Below, piece by piece: positions 1 to 9,857 of a stretch of DNA of 64,000 nucleotides (positions are counted from its first letter, which is position 1; every line of letters starts with the position of its first letter). The translations under genes were made by a program, and so were the position numbers. Source of the DNA: Trichomonas vaginalis G3 (Eukaryota; Parabasalia; Trichomonadida; Trichomonadidae); contig NC_067206.1 in NCBI RefSeq assembly GCF_026262505.1, positions 3,562,879 to 3,626,878 of the forward strand. The letters are read 5' to 3'. The notes under the pieces are model-generated. The model saw only the letters and a program-made list of their open reading frames with translations. It did no database searches and was not told where the DNA came from.

Positions 1-192
1 GTCTCTTTTTTGGCTTTCCTTTCTTAACATCTGACATCGTTAAGCCTTCATATTCTGTTAAATCATACATCTTTATTTCAGTAAGATTCTTTATGTTTGT
101 CAAGAAGAAGTCATAGTGCATTTCAACAATACCTGCAGCATTTGCTTCTACTCTGATATAAAGTTTTCCTTCAAGAGCTGATGTAGTAATGT
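1..192 (-). pseudogene. Maverick gene fragment cut by the window edge
   Basis: A reading frame on the minus strand runs off the left edge of the window. It reads as a soluble, charged protein end with a lysine-rich tail (GKPKKR). It lies just downstream of the 297-860 gene and may belong to it or to the next gene in the same direction. I do not recognise a family. Confidence 0.3.
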
Positions 193-296
193 TCCAATAT
201 TATTGAGGTTTAACGTAGAACATTCATACTTTCCACCAAGTTTATAACATACCATCCATCTTTGTTGGGAGTTTATTTTAATCTTCTCTAAGAGTC

Positions 297-860
297 TCAT
301 GAAAACCTTACCGAAATGTTGTGTAAGTAGTCTCTGTTTGGTTCATCTAAAGCTTCGATGTTAAAGTCAATGAGTCTATTGCCTGTCTTAACATTCCTCT
401 TCCTATTCTCTTCATCTTTCTTTAACCATCTCTCACCTTCTTTTGGTTTGTCGTCAATGGAACGAATGACATCATTAGCTTTGCGAACTTGTTCTATAGC
501 GCTCTTAAACATCTCTCTTCTCTGTTGTTTCAGTGTGTCGTCTCTCTCTCGTGTTTCACCAACGTTCGCATTTGTTATGTCATACATTTCTCTTCTTACT
601 TCATGTGGTACTGAACGTCTATGATATAAGTCAATAGCAACATCATTTAAAGGAAATGCTCTTGCATGGACTTCGTCCTCGCCGCGTTGCGGCTTTATGA
701 ACTCATGAATTCTATCATAACTTATTGCACCATTGTAGTCATTGAGGATGCCAGCGAGTGATTTTTTGTTTGTCGCGTAATGTTCTGCTACTTCTATGTT
801 AGCTTCTGTAAGAAGTTGTTTTATTTCCGAGTGTTCTAACTTAGACAACTTCCGATACAT
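297..860 (-). CDS. Maverick hypothetical protein, relative of the 41,123-42,241 protein
   Basis: About 187 residues from the ATG at 858-860; the frame is open further upstream, but this is the first methionine with the family pattern. The first ~60 residues follow the same plan as the N-terminus of the protein at 41,123-42,241: an E-I-K-x-x-L-x-E-A segment, then 'EVxxxY', a K-x-A-x-x-L-N-D segment, and 'I-x-x-F-I/L-x-P'. The remainder is highly charged and probably helical. In the whole Maverick the relative sits between PolB and the terminal repeat. Function unknown; the family link is read by eye. Confidence 0.45.
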   Translation of the reverse strand: MYRKLSKLEHSEIKQLLTEANIEVAEHYATNKKSLAGILNDYNGAISYDRIHEFIKPQRGEDEVHARAFPLNDVAIDLYHRRSVPHEVRREMYDITNANVGETRERDDTLKQQRREMFKSAIEQVRKANDVIRSIDDKPKEGERWLKKDEENRKRNVKTGNRLIDFNIEALDEPNRDYLHNISVRFS

Positions 861-948
861 CTTTAGTAGGAAATAAAAAAATTTCTTAGAAAAAATTAGC
901 TTAGATTTTTTAAGGCTAGTTTTAAAATATTTCGAACTTTTTATTATA

Positions 949-1423
949 ATGAAACACATGCAAGATTGCAAGTTCTTTTCATACAATGCTCTCGCTACTG
1001 CCATCAAGAATGAGTTCAATGGTGCTTCAAATGTTAATGTTATCTTTAACAAGAAGTTTGTGAAAGAATCTAAGTTTGGTCAGTATGTCAGACCATTAGC
1101 TATCGTCATTGACCGCAAACGTTATACTTCACAAGAGTTAGCAGTAGTTTTTGAAACAAAAGAGTTTCTTCGTGAATGTCAAAGATACTCATTATACTGT
1201 TATAAAGAACTCTAACGTTGACTTCTTCAGTATTGCTATGAATCTTTCCGAACAGAAAGAATATAAGAAAGGTGAAACAAATGTGAAATATTATCCTTCA
1301 TCTCTGAAAACAATAACGAACAAAGATGTTATACAAAAGTTCTTACCAAAGGTTGAAGAAGCTTATATTGACATTGACGAAGGAAGTGAAATGGTTGAAG
1401 AAATAGACCCTGAAGCTATTTAA
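949..1423 (+). pseudogene. Small acidic-tailed protein, possible SSB-like (broken)
   Basis: This is a decayed small gene with about one break. The product is ~150 residues, mixed alpha/beta in look, and ends in an acidic tail closing with 'EEIDPEAI'. The gene at 52,579-52,998 has the same size and ends 'NIDIDPEMF', so the two look like one family. Short proteins with acidic C-termini next to a replication helicase are often single-strand DNA-binding proteins. No OB-fold can be proved from the sequence alone, so that role is inference. Confidence 0.4.
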
Positions 1424-1443
1424 GCAAAAATATATTTTTGTAT

Positions 1444-1671
1444 AACTGAAGGTGTCACTACGTCACCATGTCACCTGGTTAATTAACTTCTTTAAAAAAT
1501 GATGACAACATGACATTTAGACAACAGCATGGGTTGAATGCAAAAATATTTTTAGGAGAGAATGCAGCATTTATGAATTATTTTTGAATAACTGAAGGTG
1601 TCACTACGTCACCATGTCACCAGGTTAATTAACTTCTTTAAAAAACGATGACAACATGACATTTTGACATC
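1444..1671 (+). repeat. Two iteron-bearing arms downstream of PrimPol relic
   Basis: Two tandem copies of an ~80 bp unit (about 1444-1526 and 1590-1671). Each has spaced GTCAC words, the palindrome GTTAATTAAC, then spaced TGACA words. The same unit occurs inverted at 4,096-4,317, on the other side of the PrimPol relic, and again around the PrimPol gene at 28.9-33.0 kb. Repeated short words around an AT-rich palindrome resemble a replication origin with initiator-binding sites. Confidence 0.8.
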
Positions 1672-1709
1672 ACAGCAGGATTAATGCAAAAATAAATTCA
1701 AATCATACT

Positions 1710-4021
1710 TTATAAAGCTTCATTTACAGGTATTTCATCGTCAGTAAATGAATCATCATTATCGTTTGGTTCAACCTGTTTATATAATCCTTTCATTTCT
1801 TCTTTCAAAACATAACACCATGTTTGTTTACCATCTATTCTTCTCTGTTTCCTTTCACATTTATCTTTAATGCTCATTTGAAAGTTTTTGTCTTTCATGT
1901 CTGATGGTTTGCAGCATAGAGCATTTTTACACGTCATACCTGCACACAATTCATCATAATGTGTATTTATCCATACATCTAAAGGATTTGTTGATAATTC
2001 TATTAAATCTTGTTGGCTTTCAGTCATCGTATGATTCGTACGTTAAATGATGAAAGGTCGTAATTGATAAATATGTTAAAAGGTTATCATAAAATTCCTT
2101 TGTGCATGAATTCATCAAATTCTTGAAGTAATCAAATTGACCCTTGAATTTACCATTAACTCTTAAAACTACGTAATCTTCTGTCTCCAACTTCATTTTG
2201 ACAGGGTAAACGTTCTTAGTTACCAAAATGAAATTGGCAACATTCTGAGCCAGTTTCTCTGGGTTGATTCTTTTCATTAATTCTAATCTCATTATCCGTA
2301 ATAATTGATTTCAAAGCGTTGAAGTTTGCGAGTCTATCTTCACCTACATTCTTGAGTTCATTAAGTACAAGAAACATTTTATTTTCAACTACTGAGTTGA
2401 AATTACCCGTTAGCTCACTTATTTCAGTAATGTTTTTGCATGAATAACCGGCGAGAAGTTCAGAAATAATGTCTGTAAATCTGTTTTTACCTGTTCCCTG
2501 AAGTCCTTTCAAAATAATTGCTGTTTCATTCTTGATTCCAGGATGTTGAATCATTGATGCAATCCAGCCGAGTAGGTATTTATACACTTCATCGTTATTA
2601 TCACAAATGGCTTCTTTAATGAAATTCATAAACATCTCAATTTTTGAGTAATCTGGTTTTTCGAGAACGTTGTATTTATAACCTTGAAACGTTGAGAAAA
2701 CATCTGGAGAATCAGATTTAAAGCAAACACCCTTAACGGTTAATGAAGACAATTGATTTAATAGTACGTCCCATGCTGTTATGGTTTTACCTTCTTCTTT
2801 AAATAATTTAATCATTTTGAGTGACTCTTTCATGTTTGATTGAAGAACGAATGATATTTGATTCATTTTGTCGTGTATGTTGTAATCCTTTTGAATGAAG
2901 TATTTGTTTCCACAATCTACAAAACGGATTACACGTGATAAATCCTCAATTACTTCAGAACTGTTTTTATACTGATGATTTTCAGCCTTACGTCTAATAT
3001 CTGTTATCAAGAATGAATCATCAAGTTTTATATCAAATGTTATTTTTGGCTTACGTAATAAAGGTAAAACGTATTCATCATAATATTCCTTTTGGTAAAG
3101 TTTTAGAATCTTCACCAAAACAAATGGAGAAGTCATTAAATGTGCATATCTACTACGTGCTTTTTCAAAATTACTTTTTGCATTTTCTGTTAAACTGCAG
3201 AAGTTATAAACGTTATCATATGCTTCATTAATTAAATGATTAGGTAACGAATTAATAGCTTGAAACAGTGTGAATAATGTTATTTATTTTTCTAAATTCA
3301 TGTTTCCACCGTCATTATGTACTTCAAAATCACTAATACCATCAACTATGCTTTGAGCTAGTTTATCGTCAATGTTTACATCTTTGTTTTCATTCATTAT
3401 ACTCTTTATTTCTTCGTTCTTTTGTTCAACTTTTACCTTAATATTCAAATCATTTAATACATCGTTTACTGTTCTAGTTAATGTCGAATCATAACTTCCA
3501 CGAATGAATGAGTATGTTTTGATTGGTTCTGTTGCATTCTTGCGAACTCTTGAATCAGCCATAACCACTAATGAACGCTTTGAATCATCCATAGAAGTCA
3601 TGATATCAATATCATAATCATTGCAAGAATAACATTTAATCATTCTGTTCGAAACTGAATAGAAGAAATTGGTGTTGCAATAAATGTGAAGACCTCCTGA
3701 AGCGGTTTTAACGATAACATCTTTATCCGAAAGTTTTGATAAAATGTCTTTTCTAACCGTTTCTTTAAGTTCATCATTGTACGATTTATTGATATCAACA
3801 TCTATAATCGTTAAATTTGATATTTTATTTACTAATAAAGCCATACCAGTTTTCCTTCCTCTTCCTCCATCATGTTTGAGGTAGTTATGTAAATCAATCT
3901 TATTTTCACCAATTCTTTCGTTGAGGGTTTTAGTTTCTGCCGTAACTAATTCCTCAGCTAATGAATCAATAACTTTTTCATCAGAAATGATAAAGTTGCT
4001 GTTGTTGTTTGTTGCTGTCAT
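1710..4021 (-). pseudogene. PrimPol-SF3 helicase (D5-like) relic
   Basis: This is a decayed copy of the gene at 29,195-31,507, at high identity, with about three to four breaks. The N-terminal part carries the primase signature (IDVDIN, then GGLHIYCN). The middle carries the SF3 Walker A GLQGTGKN and the Walker B-like MFLVLNEL. In living relatives the protein would prime and unwind DNA during replication. It is flanked on both sides by the iteron-bearing arms, and its start lies next to the KilA-N gene. It belongs to a Maverick and is not functional as read. Confidence 0.85.
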
Positions 4022-4095
4022 TTATATAGGAATAAAAAAATAAAAATAATTTTAAAACTAACTTTATTTTTGGGCTGCATCAAATTTCCGGGAAT

Positions 4096-4317
4096 GTTGT
4101 CTAAATGTCATGTTGTCATCATTTTTAAAAGAAGTTAATTAACCTGGTGACATGGTGACGTGGTGACACTGAAAACATTTACGAAAAAATTAATGAAAAC
4201 ATTTACGAAAACATAAACGATAAAATTTATTTCCAGGACTGTTGTCTAAATGTCATGTTGTCATCATTTTTAAAAGAAATTAATTAACCTGGTGACATGG
4301 TGACGTGGTGACACTGA
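4096..4317 (-). repeat. Two inverted iteron-bearing arms upstream of PrimPol relic
   Basis: Two copies (about 4096-4174 and 4240-4317) of the unit at 1,444-1,671, in opposite orientation. Each reads TGTCA words, then TTAATTAA, then GGTGACATGGTGACG. Together with the downstream pair they bracket the gene as an inverted repeat about 2.6 kb apart. Confidence 0.8.
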
Positions 4318-4347
4318 AAACATTTATGACAAAAATAAATGGTTCAT

Positions 4348-5013
4348 TTACTCACAATATTTTTGTACAAAACGACCCCAAACTTTTAACTTCTTTTCTG
4401 CAGCTTCTAATGCTATCTTTAGCGAGTTCATATCTCTAAATTCTCTCTTTAAATCTTCTTGTTCCCATTGGTCTAGTTCGTATAGAGAATCTCTATAACC
4501 ATAACATATCTCACGTTCATGTTCTAATTGTTTTTCGCGCATTTTTCTAACTTCTTGTTCGAACAAAGGTTTAGCATTCTCTACTGTATCTTCAAGTTCT
4601 TCTTCATCTAATTTCTCATGAACTTTCTTGTCTATGGAGTCCATAATATCTTTGACATAAAATGCATACTTTACAGAGCACCATTCAGCAACAAAATGAA
4701 CGAGGTCAGGATGTATGTAAATACCTTTGAATTCATTTATAACACCCTTAGTAAGCTCATAAAATGCTTGTTTTGAGGTCGAGCCACTTTTGGCTCGACC
4801 GTATTCTTTCAACCAAAACTCAAGAATTTCCTGCATTTTAGCACTATTGAGAAATCTGTTTAAATGGTTTAACTTCCCTGCTTCTCTTGCCATCTTTGTT
4901 GCATTAATGTAACCATCCTTGTCTCTACGTAAGACTTCAATACCGTTATAAGTGCCTTTTGTGAATGTTTCGCCATTAGATTTGTTCGTGAATGTTTTTG
5001 CTTCGACTGACAT
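4348..5013 (-). CDS. KilA-N domain protein, core type 1
   Basis: 221 residues from the ATG at 5011-5013. The N-terminus (YNGIEVLRRDKDGYINATKM) is the typical start of a KilA-N DNA-binding domain, known from phage and large DNA virus regulators. Residues ~40-128 form the core, with WLKEYGRAKSG and YIHPDLVHFVAEWCS. The rest is a charged helical tail ending VQKYCE. The first ~40 residues and the tail are almost identical to the KilA-N protein at 31,917-32,579, but the core is not alignable to it. It is read away from the PrimPol arms and starts with the shared leader at 5,014-5,080. The likely role is DNA binding or regulation; the target is unknown. Confidence 0.85.
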   Translation of the reverse strand: MSVEAKTFTNKSNGETFTKGTYNGIEVLRRDKDGYINATKMAREAGKLNHLNRFLNSAKMQEILEFWLKEYGRAKSGSTSKQAFYELTKGVINEFKGIYIHPDLVHFVAEWCSVKYAFYVKDIMDSIDKKVHEKLDEEELEDTVENAKPLFEQEVRKMREKQLEHEREICYGYRDSLYELDQWEQEDLKREFRDMNSLKIALEAAEKKLKVWGRFVQKYCE

Positions 5014-5080
5014 TTCTGTTCTTACATACGAAATAAAAAAATAAATAAAAATAAAACTAACTTTATTTTTTCTATCTTAA
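5014..5080 (-). promoter_or_regulatory. Shared 5' leader of KilA-N and neighbour cassettes
   Basis: This AT-rich leader just upstream of the KilA-N start is nearly identical to the sequences before the genes starting at 55,191 and 56,471. It contains CCTTAAGATAG, AATAAAGTTAG and a T-rich run, and ends (T)A(C)AxAxxAACAGAAATGTC around the start codon. A shorter version precedes 31,917. Such conservation in front of different proteins suggests a promoter or untranslated leader. It is split at its outer TTAA by the 5,081-7,352 element. Confidence 0.7.
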
Positions 5081-7352
5081 GGATACCCTTACATTGCGTA
5101 GTTAGAAAGAGAATATGATATTGTCATGATTGCTAAAGTTTTAGGCTCCAGAAATGAATATACATCAAATTGAAACAATTGATAAATTGAATGAACTTTT
5201 GAGAGGTTCTCAAATAAAAAAAATTATCTAATTTTTTACAATATTACTATTATTTTATCCACATATGTATATATAGTAATTTGAGAAAACTTTTAGGAAA
5301 AAATAAGTTTAATAAAAATCTGAATTTTACTTGTTGTGGGATTGTTATTAATAGACACTCCAGACGTATTACTAATAGTTATGCGTATGCAATTAAAGTA
5401 TTTCTGATGGACAAAATGTGAGATTTATATCAGATAATTCATTTCTACTATTAAGTTATTCATTTATGAGTTTGCACTTATTCGCACTAAATAAATAACT
5501 ATTAAAAATTGTTTTAATTAATTGACACCATATAATAGAGTGAATTTTGTTTGATCAAACAACAATAGATGATAGATATAAAGCCAAGAAACTTGCTATT
5601 AATATGCTCTACTTGCTATTTCAATGTAAGTATGATATTTTCTAAATGTTTCGTTCAGATAACTTAGATATATTAGTCAAAATTTGAAATTTTAATAGCA
5701 CATATATTAAAAATAATTATTATTCATAAAAGATTATTGAAATAGTAAAAAAAATCAATCAAATTATAAAAATACAACATTTAGAAGAATTCTTATTATC
5801 CTTCAAAAAGTCAGTATTTCTGCTGTAATTTTCTACAACATTGTAGTTATTGCACTTTGTCTATGGATTTGTATATATGTTATATATAAATTATATATCT
5901 AAACTGCCCATAAGTGCAATTTTTATATAAATTGTTTATTTCTTTAACAATTTCATATGAAATATGCTTTTTTAAGCGTATCAAAGCTGTGTTCTTAATG
6001 TGCATGGATATATCAAGAAAAATGTCGAAAAAATGTGAATTCACAAATTCACTGAATTTTCACCGTTTTTTGAATTTTGCTACAGCACTAATATTAAATA
6101 ATACTAAAATCTTCTGTCTTTGTAAAAGAATAAATTCTGACAAAAAGTGCTCGTTTAAATTTAATGATCATCTGTATGACTAAGTGGTAAAAAGTGTTTA
6201 TGACCATAAAAGGGTTACATGCTTAGTCTATTTTTCTGACAGGATACTCTAGATTTACATGATCTCTATTTCATATCTCCGTTTTTAGATTCTTCGACAG
6301 ATTTTATGATAGAAAACCAAGATTAACAAATTTCCGGCATGTTAATGAAGAAATCTGCAGCTACCCTCAATATTATTTCAATAATCAGTATCGTTTCTCT
6401 TACAATTTATTTTTTTCTCAATAATTTAACAAGAAATAACAATACACACTTGGTTTTACGTATAAAAGCTAAGTGTCGAACTTAATCAACTTTACTTACT
6501 TAGCAAATGAATATTTTTGTGGTTGCGAGTTCTGAATGCTGAAGTTTTAGATTTCTCTATAAATGATATCATTGCACTTACAATGTTGTTCCAGCCTATC
6601 GCATAAATCATAGAAAATCCAAAAAAAAAATAATATAAAGAAAATTCATGTCATGAAGTTCAAAAAATACCGTGTAACATTAAAATTTGTTATGCATAAT
6701 ACATTTTAGCTATTATTGATTTTTTTTAATTTTCGAGAAATTGAATGGTGAGTCCGATAGAGAAATTTTTAAAAATCCTAGTGCCTCATAGAAGTAATTT
6801 CCCTCGTCTCCCATACTTCCAAATGTATGCATATGACATAAACTTTTATGCATTACACAAGTGGCCAATAATATCTATAGAGTAAAAAATTAGAAATTTA
6901 ATTTTTTTATATGATAGTTATATTTCAGATTTGCGAGCGTAACTTTTTTCTCCATGGCATACTTGTTTTAAGAGCAAATGATCAAAATCATCCTTCAATT
7001 ATTGAAGGAGCTGATATCTTTTGAAAATTGAATTGAAAGGGTATTCAATTTTCAAATTTCCTCTCAATTTTGGAAACATATCAACTCTATGAATTAACAA
7101 TTATGTGCCTTCACAGTTTATCAGTCATATAAGGTGCTTATAAAGAAAAAAGTTACGCTCGCAAAATATGTTTTTATATAGATTTCACATAAAATAATTA
7201 TGTAATTTCTAAAAAGAATATTTTTGTTCTTGAATATTAAAGTGTATTGTAGTTTAAAAAGTTTTAAATATGTTGCTAAAATTTCAGGTTTATAGCTCAT
7301 GTCTAGCATGACTTCTTCGTATGCGCAAAAAATCTGACACGTAAGGGTATCC
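5081..7352. mobile_element. Non-coding TTAA-targeting DNA element
   Basis: The element has perfect 12-bp inverted ends (GGATACCCTTAC at 5081-5092; its complement at 7341-7352) directly flanked by TTAA on both sides (5077-5080 and 7353-7356). The empty site is visible in this window: at 55.25 and 56.54 kb the same leader runs uninterrupted through TTAAGGAAATTCATG. The 2,272 bp interior is very AT-rich and has no transposase-sized frame. It holds an internal inverted repeat, GCGAGCGTAACTTTTTTC at about 6,934 against its complement near 7,147. TTAA duplication is known for piggyBac and Kolobok transposons; which applies here is not decided. Probably non-autonomous. Confidence 0.85.
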
Positions 7353-7377
7353 TTAAGGAAATTCATGAAAATTCATG

Positions 7378-7435
7378 AGGGTAGAAATGAGGGTAGAAAT
7401 GAGGTTAGATATACCCTTCTACCCTAAAAATTATT
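7378..7435. repeat. Palindromic spacer element, type B
   Basis: An inverted repeat with arms AGGGTAGAA and TTCTACCCT around GAAATGAGG-type repeats. Similar elements lie at 13,403-13,450 and 56,560-56,607. Here it sits between the end of the integrase gene and the KilA-N leader. A transcription end or RNA-processing hairpin is plausible. Confidence 0.6.
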
Positions 7436-7591
7436 TTTTGGTCATGGGCTATGCCCCACCGCTTTGCGTCTTTATGTTAAAATAAATGGTACCATTAATG
7501 ATATCATGACTGTTCTCGTTCATGTCTGATTTACATCTAATGAAAAAGTTTAGAAGAATTTTCTTATTCTTTCTGGCATATTTTTGTCTTT

Positions 7592-8635
7592 TCAGTACTC
7601 CCGCTCTAATGGTCCCAGATGTGTTGGCTTCGACTCTCTCAAGTTCTTAGATGGTATAACATCTTCAACGCCTCCTTCATATCTTACTTTATAAGTGTCA
7701 TCGTTTGTGTTATAGCCAAGTATTTCAATAACCACTCCTCGCTTTGCTTCGTCAATGGTTTCAGCAAGTTTGCCATTACTACTTTCAACTAATTTATGAC
7801 GAGGATAAAACGCAATAGAGTCGTCGGCAGCTTTTATAAGATATCCATTACCTTGCATTGAATCTACTATATAATAGTTTCTACTTAACCTTAAACGTTT
7901 CTTTGTCAACGGTTTGTCGTCAAGAACTACACGAACTTTTGTTCCAGGAATGAGAGTAAATTGTGTTGAATTTCTGATATTTTGTGTTTGACTTCGTTTC
8001 TTTTGTATATACTTTTCTTCTTGTTGTTGTGTCATTGAATTTGGTGTATGTCCTGTTGTAGAATGCGTTGAGGAATTATATACTTCGAGAAAATGTTTCA
8101 TTATTTCTTCGGTAAAGTCTCGCTCTTGATTTAAATCTCTGAGAGTCCTTATGAAGCGGTTTATGATACCGAGTATGTTATGGTTATGGTCTTCAGTAGT
8201 GTAGTGAGTTATGTTATGCTTAATGAGAAAATCTGTGATTTCATTGCTGAGGTATGCACTGTCTTGGTCTGATGTTAAAGTACTTGGGCTATGTTCTGCT
8301 ACAAACTTTTGTAAAACTCTTAACACTTCACGAGTTCCTTTATTCCTCATTGGATATGCATATGCTTTGCGAGTGTTAACATTAATGAAGATAAGGAATG
8401 GTTTATGTCCTCCTTTTCTGCTTTGAATGAGAGTGTCAAATTGGTATGCGTCAGGAGTGTTGGTGTAAATTGGTAAAAAGTAGTCGTAAGGGTTTATTTT
8501 TGTTTGATGTACAACATTTTTGTCAAAGAACTTTTTAACTTCAGCTCTGTTAGTAAATCCCCAACTTTTTGCTGCTTCATTGAACTTCTTAAATGACCTC
8601 CATGGATGTTGTTCGAATACTTCTTTCAAGCTCAT
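7592..8635 (-). CDS. Maverick rve-family integrase
   Basis: 347 residues from the ATG at 8633-8635. The core is a retroviral-type integrase fold: YQFDTLIQ (first acidic residue, ~residue 65), a KAYAYPMRNK strand pair, LTSDQDSAYLS (second acidic residue), and a NHNILG...RTLRDLN helix. Near residues 305-330 the C-terminus has an SH3/chromo-like segment (DDTYKVRYEGG), as is common in Polinton integrases. In the family it inserts element ends with a 6-bp target duplication. The frame is open throughout. It differs clearly from the integrases at 36,024 and 62,617. Confidence 0.8.
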   Translation of the reverse strand: MSLKEVFEQHPWRSFKKFNEAAKSWGFTNRAEVKKFFDKNVVHQTKINPYDYFLPIYTNTPDAYQFDTLIQSRKGGHKPFLIFINVNTRKAYAYPMRNKGTREVLRVLQKFVAEHSPSTLTSDQDSAYLSNEITDFLIKHNITHYTTEDHNHNILGIINRFIRTLRDLNQERDFTEEIMKHFLEVYNSSTHSTTGHTPNSMTQQQEEKYIQKKRSQTQNIRNSTQFTLIPGTKVRVVLDDKPLTKKRLRLSRNYYIVDSMQGNGYLIKAADDSIAFYPRHKLVESSNGKLAETIDEAKRGVVIEILGYNTNDDTYKVRYEGGVEDVIPSKNLRESKPTHLGPLEREY

Positions 8636-8654
8636 TTATGTAAAGTTAAAGATT

Positions 8655-8858
8655 TTATTCAAGACGGTACCATGCGAATACAGTCATAAATGGTGGCATA
8701 TAATCTGCACCCGAACCTGTTGGATTTGTTGTGAAAGTATGGACATGATTTCTTCCTGGTTCAGTTGGTCGAAAAGTCTTTTTTGTTGAATTGTTATAAG
8801 ATGGAGATAAAACTTCATTGCTAGCTTCATAGTCTGAGTTGTATAATGGGTGACTCAC
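8655..8858 (-). pseudogene. Fibre/collar protein C-terminal fragment
   Basis: Only the end of a phage-like fibre protein is present: a His-containing 'GRNHVHTF' segment and the closing motif YMPPFMTVFAWYRLE. The same closing motif ends the fibre proteins at 27,298-28,779 and 63,570-64,000. The rest of the gene is absent here. Confidence 0.65.
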
Positions 8859-8907
8859 TTATGTTGGTCATTATTTGACTGATGTCGGTCGTGCCATTCT
8901 AGACACC

Positions 8908-9303
8908 ACCCCTAAACAAAGTGTTTTAAGCTCATTTCGACATAGTGTATATGTTTGTGTTTGTGTTTGTGTTTGACATAGTGTATATGTTTGGTTTTAA
9001 TGAAGTCTTGACAAAGCATTTATGTTGTTAGCTCATGATTTCAATGATTTTGAAAGAGGTGAGAAAACATGTGAGAAACTAGGTGAGATAGCACTACTTC
9101 ACTTAAACAATATTTTCATGACTTCTTCATAAAATCCTGCATTAGCTTTTTGACATATGGTCGAGCCATTAGTGGCTCAACCACTAAACAAAGTATTTTA
9201 AGCTCATTTCGACATGTATGTTTCTGCATGAAAGTCAATGAAAAACATGCTGAGCCATTAGTGGCTCACCCCTAAAACAAAGTGTTTTAAGCTCATTTCG
9301 ACA
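8908..9303. repeat. Three direct repeats in non-coding spacer
   Basis: Three copies (about 8908-8942, 9163-9216 and 9252-9303) of a unit reading ACAAAGTGTTTTAAGC then TCATTTCGACA. Two of them are preceded by the small palindrome GAGCCATTAGTGGCTC. They fill the gene-free stretch 8,859-9,556 together with a GTTTGT-rich run near 8,950. Role unknown. Confidence 0.7.
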
Positions 9304-9510
9304 CGTTCATTAGTGTTTTGAAGCAAGTGGAAGCATGTCGACAGTTGCTTTGTTTCAATGAAAATGAAGCTGCATCTCTTTTGATACAGCTATGACAAAC
9401 ACGAACTATCTCATAAAAGAGACAGTACCTTTTTCACTAGTGTTTGCAGCGATGCGTGCATCATTGCGTGCGTGCGCAGTAAATTTTCTGTCGTTCATTT
9501 TATATGGTGA

Positions 9511-9538
9511 CACTTGGTGACAGCAGTGACAGCAGCAA
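9511..9538 (+). repeat. TGACA iterons before helicase relic
   Basis: Three close TGACA words (GGTGACACTTGGTGACAGCA and a further TGACAG) sit about 320 bp upstream of the helicase relic at 9,858. They use the same word as the arms around the PrimPol genes, although this helicase belongs to another family. Confidence 0.45.
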
Positions 9539-9556
9539 AAATAAAGCAAGAATTTT

Positions 9557-9757
9557 TTAAATCATATCCTCACTGAGTTCCTCAGTAAGTTCTTCGCATG
9601 TTTGTTTGTATTGTTCCCCACTAACGTTCTCATTGACGTCTTCAATATCTTCTTCCTCACTGAACTCGTCAATATTTTCACTAGCTCCTTCTGTAATGTT
9701 TTCATCGGCATTGTCATTGACTTCTTCTGTAATGTTAGATGTTGTTGTTTCGCGCAT
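9557..9757 (-). CDS. Small acidic hypothetical protein
   Basis: 66 residues, very rich in E, D and N (NITEEVNDNADENITEG), with no recognised domain. It could be a short acidic DNA mimic or a disordered regulator, but low-complexity frames also arise by chance. It is divergent from the helicase relic that starts 100 bp away. Confidence 0.3.
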   Translation of the reverse strand: MRETTTSNITEEVNDNADENITEGASENIDEFSEEEDIEDVNENVSGEQYKQTCEELTEELSEDMI

Positions 9758-9857
9758 GTTCTTTCACTAATGTTAAAAAGTTATGTTGTACGAATTTTGA
9801 ACAGAATTTAGAGCAGTTATGAAACAATGAAGTATTTTTACGCTATTGAAAGGAACT

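Noticed and set aside
5914-7366. Small ORFs inside the TTAA element as transposase remnants
   Set aside because: Low-complexity translations with no recognisable catalytic motif.
8908-9303. CRISPR-like array of repeats
   Set aside because: Only three copies with unequal spacing, no uniform spacers, and a eukaryotic context.
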